A stretch of DNA of 64,000 nucleotides from Sporosarcina sp. FSL K6-1522 (GCF_038622445.1 NZ_CP152019.1:124001-188000), one strand, 5' to 3'. Shown: positions 32,367 to 42,359, counted from the first letter of the stretch. Numbers and translations: made by a program. Notes: a model not told the origin generated them from the sequence alone.

Positions 32367-34340
32367 TTATCCCCAGTGAGGAACCATTCTTTTGTCAAGC
32401 ATCGCTCGGTATTCACGCGTGGATTCCGGCAAAATCTTCTTCGTATCATGATCAAATACAACGCCGTATTTCCGGATTAAATCATACGTATCAATTTCAC
32501 CTTTTAAAAATGCATTTTCTACCTTAGTGATATCCTCACGTAGCCATGCTTTCCGGTTCTTTCGTATATTTTCTCTAGCGATTGTCGTCGCTTTCATATC
32601 AATTTCGAAAAGGTCGATATCTTTATCAACCTCTCTAATGACCACACCGTAGTCCTTTTCCGCACGTTCGATGGATACATATTCATCAATCACATCTTCG
32701 AGTACAGCATTTGGATCTCGCTCTAGAGGATCTCCGAGACCGCCTCCGCCTGCTGAAGGCCTGACGAATGAATCTCCGCTTTCAACCTTCACATTTGAAA
32801 ATATCGCTCCAAGAAATTCTTTGTTTTCTTTTTCAGGATTTAGCCAAGCACCATGTGGAGATGATGGTAACCCACCCCAGATTCCCCATGTTACTGACCT
32901 CGAACGATCACAACAATACGACATAACCGTATCCGTCACCGCCGTCAATGTTCCACCCTTTTCCACGCCGCAACCACCTCGGTATTCACCGGGCCCGCCC
33001 GAATCCATGATGATTTCATGTTTCGTCGTGACGACAGGGGATAAGCGCTCTTGTCCTTCGCAAGGTTGAATACTTAATCCAACTCCAAATACGGGAGACA
33101 TTGCATTGGCACCGTCGCGTTTATTTCTGCCACCGTGGCCGCCTGCCATCCAGTCGTACCACATAAAATACTCTTTCGTTTTTTCTCTCGTATCCCATCC
33201 TCCAACTAACAAGTATTCCAGATTAAAGGAGCAGGCGAGCGCCCGTTCAGGAATAATAGAGGACCATAATTCAAAACATGCATTCATGATTTTCTCGTAA
33301 GCTCCTGAACAAAAACCAGTTACAGCGATTGGATAAGGCGCATTGACGACTGAGTTTTCAGGCAACTCAACATGGACAGCTCGGTAAAATCCGGAGTTTA
33401 ATGGGATGTCCGGGAAAAACGTTTTCGTTCCCGCATAGGCCGCCGATAGTGATGATCCAAATCCAGCGTTCAAAAAGCATCCGATATAGTCGTGAGATCC
33501 ACTCAGATCATAAAAGACTTCATCATCTTTAATCGTCATTTTCACATGGATAGGAATGAGCCCATCCCCTACTTCAGGATCCATATCGAGATAATCCGTT
33601 GTTTCCCACGTACCGTCTGGAAGCGCTTTGATATTCGTACGTGCTAGACGCTCCACATAATCCTGTACCTCTTCAAAAGCGATTAGGATTGTCTCAATAC
33701 CGTATTTTTCAATTAAGGCCAGCAACTGCTTCTCCCCAACTTTTGCGGCTTCTACTTGGGAACGTAAATCGCCAAGCCGTTCTTCTGGTACACGCATATT
33801 AGAAACTAATAGATTCGCCACGTCTTGTAGATAAACGCCCTTACTATAAATTCGAAGCGGCGGGATTCTCACACCTTCTCCGAAATGTTCTTTCGATTTA
33901 ATATCAAATGACCCCGGCACAGAACCACCCATATCTGCCCAGTGACCATTCACTTGCATGAACGCAATCACCTTTCCATCGTAAAAGACGGGCTTAATGA
34001 CTCGCGTATCACTAAAATGCGTACCGCCCCTATACGGGTCATTGATTAAAAACACATCGCCTGGATGAATATCGTCTTTAAAATCTTCGATAACCGCCTT
34101 CGCAGTTAAGTGTAACGTACCGACGTGAACGGAAATATCTTGCGTCCCCTGCATCACCGTATTTCCTTCTGCATCGCAAATCGCTGAGCTAAAGTCGTGA
34201 TTGTAAATGACGAAGGAATAGCACGTCCGTAATATTTGTTCCGCCATCTGGTCAACCAAATTCACATAAGCATTTTTCAACACTTCAAATGTGACCGGGT
34301 CTAATTTACTTTGAAAAAGCTGTTGAGTCGTTGTCGACAT
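32367..34340 (-). CDS. hyuB: Hydantoinase B/oxoprolinase family protein
   Basis: This 657-residue protein starts at ATG 34340 (MSTTTQQLFQSKLDPVTFEV) because AAAGGAGA is spaced well for it; an ATG two codons earlier is too close. Motifs include YNHDFSSAICDAEG, HPGDVFLINDPYRGGTH, NGHWADMGGSVPGS, GAGGGGLGDPLERDP-like SAGGGGLGDPLERD and RYGVVFD-type ends. These match N-methylhydantoinase (ATP-hydrolysing) B subunits. It needs the A subunit encoded upstream (15-nt gap). The complex opens cyclic amides such as hydantoins or 5-oxoproline with ATP; the substrate is not known. Confidence 0.88.
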   Translation of the reverse strand: MSTTTQQLFQSKLDPVTFEVLKNAYVNLVDQMAEQILRTCYSFVIYNHDFSSAICDAEGNTVMQGTQDISVHVGTLHLTAKAVIEDFKDDIHPGDVFLINDPYRGGTHFSDTRVIKPVFYDGKVIAFMQVNGHWADMGGSVPGSFDIKSKEHFGEGVRIPPLRIYSKGVYLQDVANLLVSNMRVPEERLGDLRSQVEAAKVGEKQLLALIEKYGIETILIAFEEVQDYVERLARTNIKALPDGTWETTDYLDMDPEVGDGLIPIHVKMTIKDDEVFYDLSGSHDYIGCFLNAGFGSSLSAAYAGTKTFFPDIPLNSGFYRAVHVELPENSVVNAPYPIAVTGFCSGAYEKIMNACFELWSSIIPERALACSFNLEYLLVGGWDTREKTKEYFMWYDWMAGGHGGRNKRDGANAMSPVFGVGLSIQPCEGQERLSPVVTTKHEIIMDSGGPGEYRGGCGVEKGGTLTAVTDTVMSYCCDRSRSVTWGIWGGLPSSPHGAWLNPEKENKEFLGAIFSNVKVESGDSFVRPSAGGGGLGDPLERDPNAVLEDVIDEYVSIERAEKDYGVVIREVDKDIDLFEIDMKATTIARENIRKNRKAWLREDITKVENAFLKGEIDTYDLIRKYGVVFDHDTKKILPESTREYRAMLDKRMVPHWG

Positions 34341-34355
34341 GCCCATTCTCCTTTA

Positions 34356-36392
34356 CTAGTTACGATATTGGATAATGATATTTCGATAGTCATCCGTCTT
34401 CGCCGTGAATTGCGGCGGCACCACAATCGTCGAATCAAGCTGGTTGATAATAGCCGGTCCTTCCAATTCTACCCCCGTAGGCAAATCCTCACGACGATAT
34501 ACAGACGTCTCAACAAAGCCATCCGACTCTTCAAAGTAGACCGGTCGTGTACTGACTAATGCTGACTCCAATGTTCCCGTTACAATGTTTTTCGGCAGTT
34601 CTGGTTTCTCGACCGTGCCTATTGCAGCAACCCGCAGTCCATAAATTTCCACATTCTGATTCACGTCAGAAAAAGCAAATTCCCGCTCATGCTCCTTATG
34701 AAACTGAAGTAGCGCCCCTTCAATTGAATCCAATTTTTGCCCGATTGTGATAGCTAAGGATCGCCATTGACCCGCATACCTCATATCAATGTAACGAATA
34801 AAGTTCATGTCCTCGTCAGCAATGCCTTCTTCTTCTAAAAGAGCCCTTGCTTCCGTTTCCATAGTAGCGAATTCCGACCGCAACGTGGCAATCGAAATGG
34901 TTTTCGCGTCTGCCATAAAGGTTTTTGTAATGTCATGCTGTACATCAACGATTAAACACCCCATCGCTGCTGCCACTCCCGAATAAGGTGGAATGATGAC
35001 GTTTGGAATGTCCATCTCTTTTGCCAAATATGCACAATGAACGCCACTGGCTCCCCCAAATGAAACGAGTGCAAAATCACGCGGATCATAACCTCTGCGC
35101 ACAGATATCAAACGCAGCGCATCGCACATATTGGCATTAGCCACTTTCAAGATAGAATTAGCGGCTTCCGCAACCTCAAGGTTAAAGGGCTTACCAATAC
35201 TTTCATGTACTGACGCTATAGAAGCTTCTTTATCCAATTGCATTTGGCCGTCTAGCAAATTCGTGTCCAATCGGCCAAGCACTAAGTTCGCATCTGTATT
35301 CGTCGGGTTCTTGCCCCCTAGTCCATAACAAGCGGGGCCAGGTTCTGCACCGGCACTCTGTGGACCATTTCGCAGTGAACCCCCTTCGTCAATCCAAGAA
35401 ATACTACCGCCACCGGCCCCAATCGTCAATATCTCGATGCTTGGAAAACCGATTGGGTAGCCATATTCGATGGCCCAGTCCTTTGTGATCCTTAACTCAC
35501 CTTCATACATTAGCGAAATATCCGTACTCGTTCCGCCCATATCGAATCCAATCGCATTTTTATAGCCGCACAAATTTGCGATATATTTACTAGCAATTGC
35601 CCCTGCAGCAATACCAGAACTAGCAAGTCTTGCTGCATAACGCGGTACCGTTTCCGAAGTCATCACTCCGCCACCGGAATGGAGAACTAATATATCCCCT
35701 TCATATCCTAGCGCTTCCATTTCTCCTTCTAGCTTTTGAATATAGTTGCTCACCGTCGGCCCAAGTACCGCGTTCACAATTGTTGTGCTCATTCTGTCAT
35801 TTTCAAAAATCTCTGGCAAAATATCATTTGAGGAACAAATGTAGACATCTCCTAATTCCTCTTGCAGAATTTCTTTTACTTTCACCTCATTTTCTCCGTT
35901 GATATAGGCATTTATAAAGCAAATCGCTACAGATTCAACACCGCGTTTTTTCAATTTAACGCCCAATGCCCGAACTTCTTCCGGATCAATTTCCTCTAAC
36001 ACGTTCCCGGCATAATCCATTCGTTCCTTCACTTCAAAACGATCTCGACGTTTAATATATGGAGGAGCAACATCATTATACGCATCCCATAAATCTAGCC
36101 TTGTCCCGTCACGAATCTCGATTACATCACGAAATCCTTTTGTCGTTACGAGTGCCGTCTTTGGCAATTTTCTTTCAATCAACGCATTCGTTCCTACTGT
36201 CGTCCCATGTGAAAATTGCACAAGATCTTTCCCAGATAATCCTGTCTTTTTAACCCCTTCGATAATTCCCTTTTCAGGCTCCTTCGGGGTAGAAGAGACT
36301 TTCGTGACAAATATCTCTTTCTTGATTTCATCGAAAACAAATACATCTGTAAACGTTCCCCCTACATCAACCGCCAAACGATAATCTGCCAT
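34356..36392 (-). CDS. hyuA: Hydantoinase A/oxoprolinase family protein
   Basis: This 678-residue protein starts MADYRLAVDVGGTFTDVFVF behind AAAGGAGAGG. The N-terminal DVGGTFTD and the internal GFDMGGTSTDISL are the phosphate loops of the ASKHA-type ATPase fold. FSHGTTVGTNALIERK, GGGSISWID and AGPACYG-like AEPGPACYG motifs are conserved in N-methylhydantoinase A. It is the first gene of the hyuA-hyuB-gabD operon. A terminator separates the upstream region from the APC permease gene, so the permease is not in the same transcript. Confidence 0.9.
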   Translation of the reverse strand: MADYRLAVDVGGTFTDVFVFDEIKKEIFVTKVSSTPKEPEKGIIEGVKKTGLSGKDLVQFSHGTTVGTNALIERKLPKTALVTTKGFRDVIEIRDGTRLDLWDAYNDVAPPYIKRRDRFEVKERMDYAGNVLEEIDPEEVRALGVKLKKRGVESVAICFINAYINGENEVKVKEILQEELGDVYICSSNDILPEIFENDRMSTTIVNAVLGPTVSNYIQKLEGEMEALGYEGDILVLHSGGGVMTSETVPRYAARLASSGIAAGAIASKYIANLCGYKNAIGFDMGGTSTDISLMYEGELRITKDWAIEYGYPIGFPSIEILTIGAGGGSISWIDEGGSLRNGPQSAGAEPGPACYGLGGKNPTNTDANLVLGRLDTNLLDGQMQLDKEASIASVHESIGKPFNLEVAEAANSILKVANANMCDALRLISVRRGYDPRDFALVSFGGASGVHCAYLAKEMDIPNVIIPPYSGVAAAMGCLIVDVQHDITKTFMADAKTISIATLRSEFATMETEARALLEEEGIADEDMNFIRYIDMRYAGQWRSLAITIGQKLDSIEGALLQFHKEHEREFAFSDVNQNVEIYGLRVAAIGTVEKPELPKNIVTGTLESALVSTRPVYFEESDGFVETSVYRREDLPTGVELEGPAIINQLDSTIVVPPQFTAKTDDYRNIIIQYRN

Positions 36393-36439
36393 TGCATTCC
36401 TCTCCTTTATACATCATCCGTGCAAAGTTTGTTCGCGTG

Positions 36440-36474
36440 AAAAAGAAGTTAGTAGTCCATATTCTGCACTAACT
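36440..36474 (-). terminator. Terminator of the APC permease gene
   Basis: AGTTAGT pairs with ACTAACT and is followed by TTCTTTTT on the minus strand. Confidence 0.65.
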
Positions 36475-36489
36475 CCTTTTCTCCTTAAC

Positions 36490-37968
36490 TTATTGGCTAT
36501 ACACTTCATCCTTAGTCGGTTCCTTTAAAGGTACAGTCTCGTCAACTGGCGTTTCTTCCTCTTGAAGAATGCGTTCAATCTCTTTATCCATTTGTGCGTT
36601 GGCATTAGCTGCCCCAGATTTCGCCATCGCCATTTTGTAAAACACCGCTCCTAATAAGCTCCACACAAGGATAATGACCCACTCATACGGCCAAATCAAT
36701 GCGGACGGCATTCCTGGCATATAAAGTGCAAAAACGCCAATGGACATGAATAAGGCAATCCAACCGATCGACGTACCACCTGGTAAACGGAATGGACGCT
36801 TCATATTTGGACGCTTCTTGCGCAGGATGATAAATGACAATGCAACCATTAGCCAAGCAACGACTAAAGCTAGTCCACCCGCATCCACAAGCCAAACGAG
36901 CGCCGGTCTTCCAAACAATGGCGCCAACGTTGTGAGCACCGCGATTAACAAAATCGCTCTATGCGGCGTCTTGTACTTTGGATGAAGCTCTCCCAATGAT
37001 TTAGGAAGCATGCCCGCTCTCGCCAACGCAAAGATTGCGCGACTCCCCCCAACATAGAAACCAATCCAGCTCGTCAAGATCCCGCCGATTCCACCAAGGA
37101 CGAGAATATTCCCCATCATCTTACTACCACCAAACGCTTTCGCCATCGCATCGGCCGTCACTAACGCTGAGCCACTAATTTCAGACGGTGTCAAAACGCG
37201 AGAAACACCAAAGATAATTAACACATACCAAGCAACCGCCATCAAAACGGAAAATACCAATAACTGACCAATGCGCTTACGAGGAAGATTGATTTCCTCC
37301 GCTGCCTGTGGGATTACATCAAATCCAACGAACATAAAAGGTGTCATAATGAGTACAACTAGAATCCCTTTCATGCCACTGCCGAAAAGTGGCTGCATAT
37401 TTTCAACATTTCCAGCTATGGAGCTACCCGTTATGAGCAAAACACCCGCCGTCACAATCAATAACGTCAAAATCGTCATGACAACACTCGCAAGCTTCAT
37501 GCCACGGTAATTAATCCAGGCAATCAAAATCGAGCCCGCTATGCCGACGCCAGCCCACGTCGCCATCACATCCCAACCGGCAATCGTATACATATACCCC
37601 TTGCCATAACCCGGGAATAGGTAATCAAACACAGTTGGCAGCGCAACCGCCTCAAACGCAACGACTGACACATAACCAAGAATAATTGCCCACGTCATAA
37701 TATAGGACAGTAAGCGTCCCATTGCCGCATAACCGTAAAATAACTCCCCACCCGACAGCGGGAGAGCTGCGGCCAATTCCGCATAGGTCAACCCAACAAA
37801 GACAACGAGTAATCCACCGATTAGAAATGCCAGGATTGCGCCTAGTGAACCTGCTTCTGTAATCCACAGCCCAGCCGTTACAACCCAGCCCCAGCCAATC
37901 ATTGCACCAAAGGCTAGGACAAGCACATCCCGATTCCCCAATACTTTCAACAGCTTCTGGTCTTCCAT
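36490..37968 (-). CDS. APC-superfamily amino acid permease
   Basis: This 492-residue protein starts at ATG 37968 (MEDQKLLKVLGNRDVLVLAF) behind GAGGGGGAGA. It has about twelve helices; GAMIGWGWVVTAGLW in helix 1 corresponds to the substrate-binding GA-IGxG motif of APC carriers, and FMFVGFDVIPQAAEEI is the conserved helix 6 region. The C-terminal tail is acidic. It lies about 98 nt downstream of the omega-aminotransferase gene and is probably in the same transcript under leader RNA copy 2. It may import the amino acid that the aminotransferase uses. Confidence 0.85.
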   Translation of the reverse strand: MEDQKLLKVLGNRDVLVLAFGAMIGWGWVVTAGLWITEAGSLGAILAFLIGGLLVVFVGLTYAELAAALPLSGGELFYGYAAMGRLLSYIMTWAIILGYVSVVAFEAVALPTVFDYLFPGYGKGYMYTIAGWDVMATWAGVGIAGSILIAWINYRGMKLASVVMTILTLLIVTAGVLLITGSSIAGNVENMQPLFGSGMKGILVVLIMTPFMFVGFDVIPQAAEEINLPRKRIGQLLVFSVLMAVAWYVLIIFGVSRVLTPSEISGSALVTADAMAKAFGGSKMMGNILVLGGIGGILTSWIGFYVGGSRAIFALARAGMLPKSLGELHPKYKTPHRAILLIAVLTTLAPLFGRPALVWLVDAGGLALVVAWLMVALSFIILRKKRPNMKRPFRLPGGTSIGWIALFMSIGVFALYMPGMPSALIWPYEWVIILVWSLLGAVFYKMAMAKSGAANANAQMDKEIERILQEEETPVDETVPLKEPTKDEVYSQ

Positions 37969-37996
37969 TCGTCTCCCCCTCGGATAAGAAATGATT

Positions 37997-38027
37997 CCCC
38001 GCATACACATTCGTAAGCGAAGCGGGG
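37997..38027. other. Hairpin between aminotransferase and permease genes
   Basis: CCCCGC pairs with GCGGGG across 19 nt. No T run follows on the minus strand, so it may adjust downstream expression or RNA stability instead of fully ending transcription. Confidence 0.45.
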
Positions 38028-38066
38028 CTCATTTTCGATTGATTTTACCGACAGCTTATCTACCCG

Positions 38067-39422
38067 TTATGACAGCTTGGCTAATTGACTTTCTAACTCT
38101 TGTTGAACTGCGAGTACCGCTTCGCGTAACGTTTCAATCATCGCTTCAACCTGCTCCTTGCTCATCACGAGTGGTGGCGCAAAACAAATAATGTCCGTGC
38201 TATCATACGTAACTGCTCGACAAATAACGCCTCGTTCATGTAAAGCTTCAATCACTCTTGGCGCCACCTTTAGTTCTGGAGAAAAACGCTTATTCGTTTT
38301 CGGATCCTGTACTAATTCCAGCGCACCTAGAAGCCCAAGTGTCCGGATATCTCCTACAATCTCCGCCTCTTCTTTAATGGACGCAAATCCTTTGAGGAGC
38401 TCTTCGCCTCTCTGACGCGCATTGTCCACTAAGCCTTCATTCTCGATAATCTCAATGTTTTTCAACGCAACAGCAGCTCCTGTTGGATGTCCGCTATACG
38501 TAAAGCCATGAAACAGTACGCCAGACGACTGCGCTTTTAATACTTCATGGACCTTATCGCCAACGATGACACCACCTAGTGGGAAATAGCCGCTTGTCAC
38601 ACCTTTTGCAAATGACAGTAGATCCGGTTCTACTTCCCAATGCTCAATACCGAACATTTTGCCCGTCCGACCGAAGCCTGTGATGACTTCATCTGCCATA
38701 AACAAAATGCCGTATTCATCGCATAGCTGACGGATTTCTTTGAAGTAATCTGTCGGTGGAATCAAGACCCCACCTGCACCTTGTACTGGTTCCGCTAAAA
38801 ATGCCGCGACGGTTTCTGGTCCTTCCGCTTCAATGACCTCTCGAATCGATTGAATCGACGCGCTTGTCCCAATTTCGTATGGCGTTTTCGCATGCGCAAA
38901 GCCTGTTAACATATGGCCAGCCATATCCCAAAATTGTGGAATACCTGTTGCACTTGTCGCACCCGCCGTAACGCCGTGGTAGCCCCGTTTTAGCGAAATG
39001 ATTTTAGTACGTTCAGCTTGTCCTTGTATTTTCCAATAATGACGCACAAGCTTAATCGCGGAATCATTGGACTCCGATCCTCCAGATGTGAAAAACACCG
39101 CATTCAAACTAGGAGGCGCAAGATCCGCAATTTTTTTCGCTAGGCGGATTGCAGGTTCATTACTAAAGGAAGAAAACGTCGAACTAAATGCAAGCTGTTC
39201 CATTTGTTCTTTCGCTGCCTCCGCAAGCTCTTTACGACCGTGCCCGATATTGACGTTCCATAATGAAGACATCGCATCCACGTACACTTTGCCTTCCGTA
39301 TCCGTCAGGTAAATTCCTTCGCCTTTTTCAACAATCATTTTTGCTCCCTCAGCCTGTTGCGCCTGGATAGATGTTGTCGGGTGTATAAAGTGCTTCTTGT
39401 CCAATTCGATTAGTTCGTTCAT
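38067..39422 (-). CDS. Class III omega-aminotransferase
   Basis: This 451-residue protein starts MNELIELDKKHFIHPTTSIQ behind GGGGAGGAA. It shows DAMSSLWNVNIGHGRKEL, FFTSGGSESNDSAIKL, KRGYHGVTAGATSATG, LAEPVQGAGGV, FMADEVITGFGRTG and the PLP lysine in SFAKGVTSGYFPLGG. The SSLWNVNIGHG type is found in omega-amino acid:pyruvate aminotransferases, whose donors include beta-alanine, 4-aminobutyrate, 5-aminovalerate and diamines. It is preceded by repeat copy B and leader RNA copy 2. With GabD-like and lysine enzymes nearby it could make glutarate semialdehyde from 5-aminovalerate. Confidence 0.87.
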   Translation of the reverse strand: MNELIELDKKHFIHPTTSIQAQQAEGAKMIVEKGEGIYLTDTEGKVYVDAMSSLWNVNIGHGRKELAEAAKEQMEQLAFSSTFSSFSNEPAIRLAKKIADLAPPSLNAVFFTSGGSESNDSAIKLVRHYWKIQGQAERTKIISLKRGYHGVTAGATSATGIPQFWDMAGHMLTGFAHAKTPYEIGTSASIQSIREVIEAEGPETVAAFLAEPVQGAGGVLIPPTDYFKEIRQLCDEYGILFMADEVITGFGRTGKMFGIEHWEVEPDLLSFAKGVTSGYFPLGGVIVGDKVHEVLKAQSSGVLFHGFTYSGHPTGAAVALKNIEIIENEGLVDNARQRGEELLKGFASIKEEAEIVGDIRTLGLLGALELVQDPKTNKRFSPELKVAPRVIEALHERGVICRAVTYDSTDIICFAPPLVMSKEQVEAMIETLREAVLAVQQELESQLAKLS

Positions 39423-39544
39423 GTGTATTCCTCCCCAAAATATAGTTGTCTATCATTTGTTTCTATAATTCTAACGCTCTTTTTTGACAACGCTTACATT
39501 TTATTTTCTAGTAATACCATCTCCCCCTTCTCATGCCCAATAAT
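39423..39544. other. Stretch between the aminotransferase start and repeat copy B
   Basis: Only the RBS region and AT-rich sequence are seen. There is no second clear promoter, so the gene may depend on the leader RNA promoter at about 39.9 kb. Confidence 0.35.
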
Positions 39545-39690
39545 CAATTACGCCTTGGCGTAATTGCGTCCAGATTTTGAATCGAGCTTGTGCCCACAGG
39601 ACCTGCAGTCGTCGCGACAGGACGTCGCGCACTTAGACTGCCTTCCTTGACTCCTTTCAAAATCTGTGACATCCGCCGGAGGCTTTTTTA
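39545..39690 (-). repeat. Dispersed intergenic repeat, copy B (medium form)
   Basis: It begins with the palindrome CAATTACGCC-TT-GGCGTAATTG. GCGTCCAGATTTTGAATCG and CTTGTGCCCACAGG follow, then GACGTCGCGCACTTAGACTGCC and AAATCTGTGACATCCGCCGGAGGC (read in parts). The middle found in copies C and D (about 90 bp) is missing. A flanking hairpin ATCTTTCTTC/GAAGAAAGAT (39690-39725) joins it to the leader RNA terminator. Confidence 0.8.
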
Positions 39691-39723
39691 TCTTTCTTCG
39701 CAAAAAAATTTGCTGAAGAAAGA

Positions 39724-39887
39724 TAAAAAGCCAATTCAAAAAGACTACGGGTTTCCGTATGTCCGATTGAACTGGCTTTTACCTGCGTTAAAATGCCTGG
39801 GATAGCATTCAACAGGTTAGGCAGTATGATCATTTCCATCTTAGTCAGACAACCAGAACGTCTAAGCGTTCCGACATGACTCATTAC
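39724..39887 (-). ncRNA. Structured 5' leader RNA, copy 2 (candidate new riboregulator)
   Basis: This homologue of 27447-27624 has a 5' hairpin AGTCA...TGACT (39881-39843) with an inner GAACG/CGTTC helix around CTTAGA. TGGAAATGA and CATACTGCCTAA (39828-39817) follow, then P2 CCTG...CAGG (39816-39782) and the long terminator stem AGCCAGTTCAA/TTGAATTGGCT (39777-39729) with TACGG/CCGTA and a T run. P2 and the inner terminator helix differ from copy 1 by paired changes that keep the pairing. Repeat copy B lies between it and the aminotransferase gene. Confidence 0.7.
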
Positions 39888-39892
39888 GTAAT

Positions 39893-39921
39893 ACATTACC
39901 TCAACTATGAAGAAATGTAAA
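39893..39921 (-). promoter_or_regulatory. Promoter of leader RNA copy 2
   Basis: On the minus strand TTTACA (39921-39916), 17 nt and TAATGT (39898-39893), the same geometry as for copy 1. Confidence 0.65.
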
Positions 39922-39981
39922 TATTGAAAATTGTCGAACGTTAACTAGTTTTGTAGATTTAACTCCACCCTCGCCTTTTCA

Positions 39982-41172
39982 TCACGAAAACGGCCATTCA
40001 GGCAATCGATTGCTCAATTTCTTATCTTCCCGATAGCCGAGCACATACTCCGCCTGCATAATCGTATGGATCTCGCGCGTTCCCTCGTAAATAACAGGCG
40101 CTTTCGAGTTGCGCAAGAATCTAGCGACCAGATAGTCATCGGAATAGCCGTATGCGCCATGAATTTGCACGGCATCATCCGCGGCTTGATTGGCAAAATC
40201 ACATGCCTGCCATTTCGCAAGCGACGTCTCACGCGTATTGCGCACCCCTTTATTTTTCAGCTCACCAGCGCGATAGACAAGAAGGCGGCTCATCTGATAG
40301 CCTGCTTCCATCTTAGCAATCATCTGTTGGACGAGCTGATGCTTGCCGATCGCTTTGCCGAATGTTTCGCGTTGATGGCAATATTTCACACTTTCCTCCA
40401 AACACGCCATGATTAATCCGACTGCCCCTGCCGCTACCGTGAAGCGACCATTATCGAGTGCTGACATGGCAATTTTAAAACCTTCGCCCTCTTCTCCTAA
40501 CAAGTTAGCAGCCGGTATCCGAACATCCTCGAAGAATAATTCCCCCGTATTCCCCGCACGAATGCCATACTTCCCTTTAATCGCCTTCGATGAAAAGCCC
40601 GGTGTCGTCCGCTCAACAATGAAAGCACTAATACCATGATGTTTTTTCGCTTTATCGGTATACGCAAAGACGAGAAAATGATCTGCGACATCACAAAGTG
40701 AAATCCATGTTTTTTGGCCATTTAACACATAAGTGTCCCCGTCACGTACGGCGGTCGTAGCCATTGCCGCAACGTCCGATCCAGCGCCCGGCTCTGTTAA
40801 ACCAAAGGCGCCAATTTTTTCACCTTTCGCTTGCGGCACAAGATATTTCTGCTTCTGCTCTTCGGTGCCCCATTGCATAAGCGTCATCGAATTCAGCCCA
40901 ATATGAACGGACACTGCTGTTCGAAACGCTGTATCTCCACGTTCCATTTCTTCACAAAGAATTGCGAGTGCATTATAGTCCATGCCGCTACCGCCGTAGC
41001 GTTCAGGTACACAAACGCCCATAAAGCCTAAGTCCGCAAGCTTCTTCCAGATTGCCGGGTCAAATCCACCTTGTGCATCCCATGCTTGAATATGTGGCAT
41101 AATTTCTTCATCGACAAACTGACGAGCTGTTTTTCTTAGCATCTGTTGCTCTTCTGTGAATGTGAAGTCCAT
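39982..41172 (-). CDS. Acyl-CoA dehydrogenase, paralogue 2
   Basis: This 396-residue flavoprotein is very like the one at 25043-26248 over its whole length; long blocks such as GAFGLTEPGAGSDVAAM, NGQKTWISLCDVAD and KHQLVQQMIAKMEAGYQMSR are shared. It keeps the catalytic Glu in IYEGTREIH and the Arg in FRTAVSV. The RBS is GGGAGGAA. It lies 20 nt downstream of the lysine 6-dehydrogenase gene, so it is probably in the lysine-degradation operon, where glutaryl-CoA would be the expected substrate. Whether the two paralogues differ in substrate or only in regulation is open. Confidence 0.85.
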   Translation of the reverse strand: MDFTFTEEQQMLRKTARQFVDEEIMPHIQAWDAQGGFDPAIWKKLADLGFMGVCVPERYGGSGMDYNALAILCEEMERGDTAFRTAVSVHIGLNSMTLMQWGTEEQKQKYLVPQAKGEKIGAFGLTEPGAGSDVAAMATTAVRDGDTYVLNGQKTWISLCDVADHFLVFAYTDKAKKHHGISAFIVERTTPGFSSKAIKGKYGIRAGNTGELFFEDVRIPAANLLGEEGEGFKIAMSALDNGRFTVAAGAVGLIMACLEESVKYCHQRETFGKAIGKHQLVQQMIAKMEAGYQMSRLLVYRAGELKNKGVRNTRETSLAKWQACDFANQAADDAVQIHGAYGYSDDYLVARFLRNSKAPVIYEGTREIHTIMQAEYVLGYREDKKLSNRLPEWPFS

Positions 41173-41192
41173 TTCTTCGATTCCTCCCTCAC

Positions 41193-42359
41193 TTATGCAG
41201 AGACGTCGTTCGTCTCGATATGTTCTTCGATGACAACACCGCGCTTTTTCATCTCTTCCATATATAACTCGCCCGGTACAATGTTTTCCGGCGGGTGTAC
41301 CCCACGCTTTGTAATAACGCCTGTGCCAATCATCTGTGCCACAATCGAAATGGTATTCGCCGTTGCACGTGCCATAGCAGTTTCATTGACTGTCCGATCT
41401 TTTTCCGTAATCAAATCATACTCATACGTAATAGGCGAGCCGTTTTTATCGCCACTGACAATCACTCGTAGCAATACCGCATCTGATTTATCACCTAGTC
41501 GGAGTTGCGGTGACAATAATTCCCGCATGACATCACGCACTTTCACTTTATTCCCCGCAATATTCACTTCATTGGCACGCGACAACAGCCCTAGATCGAC
41601 AAGCAATTGAAATTTTTCCGCATGCCCTTTATAGCGAATCGTCTTATACTCAAGCGTCTTGACGTTTGAGAATGACTTTGTCAATGTCGACGTACCACCC
41701 GATGTATGGAACGCTTCCAATTCTCCGTATTTATCGAAATAAATCGGTTCAATTTCCGATAATGAAGGAATCTCCATCAGTTGCCCATTGCGAATAACAT
41801 GGGAAGGATCAGTATAATGATCAAAAACCCCCTCCAACGAAAAAACGACATTGTATTTTAGCGGTGGCTCCGGCTTTACGGGAATGCCCCCGACATACAA
41901 TTTAATGGACTCCACGTGATTGAGTTTTCCAGCTCCATACCCCGTCAAAATATTAATCATCCCTGGTGCTACCCCTAAATCTGGAATGATCGTAATGCCT
42001 TTTGCCTTTGCTTGATCAGCGAGGCTCAGAACCGCATCCGTTGCGCCACCAATATGCCCGCCGAGATCAATGGAATGAACGCCAATCTCCACCGCAAGCC
42101 GTGCTACTTTTTCGTTGAATGTATAGAACAGTGCATTGATGACGACATCACCAAGTGCCATGACATCACGTAATTGCACATCATTATTGGCATCGAGTAA
42201 CAGAATATCCAGTTTGTCAGACATCAACTGTTCTGCAAAGTCCTCCGCTTGCCGAACATTGACATCTGCCAAATAGACCTTGTGGACATCATCACTTTTC
42301 ACAAGATCCCGCGCAGCTTCTTTTCCCATTAAACCAGCTCCAAGTATGACGACTTTCAT
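41193..42359 (-). CDS. lysDH: L-lysine 6-dehydrogenase (saccharopine dehydrogenase fold)
   Basis: This 388-residue protein starts [20 protein letters not shown] behind AAGGAGCTG, with the NAD loop [69 protein letters not shown] and [12 protein letters not shown] closely follow the characterised Geobacillus enzyme as I remember it. It oxidatively deaminates the epsilon-amino group of lysine to allysine. The gene is between an aminoadipate-semialdehyde-type dehydrogenase gene (25-nt gap) and the acyl-CoA dehydrogenase gene, which fits a lysine catabolic operon. Confidence 0.88.
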   Translation of the reverse strand: MKVVILGAGLMGKEAARDLVKSDDVHKVYLADVNVRQAEDFAEQLMSDKLDILLLDANNDVQLRDVMALGDVVINALFYTFNEKVARLAVEIGVHSIDLGGHIGGATDAVLSLADQAKAKGITIIPDLGVAPGMINILTGYGAGKLNHVESIKLYVGGIPVKPEPPLKYNVVFSLEGVFDHYTDPSHVIRNGQLMEIPSLSEIEPIYFDKYGELEAFHTSGGTSTLTKSFSNVKTLEYKTIRYKGHAEKFQLLVDLGLLSRANEVNIAGNKVKVRDVMRELLSPQLRLGDKSDAVLLRVIVSGDKNGSPITYEYDLITEKDRTVNETAMARATANTISIVAQMIGTGVITKRGVHPPENIVPGELYMEEMKKRGVVIEEHIETNDVSA

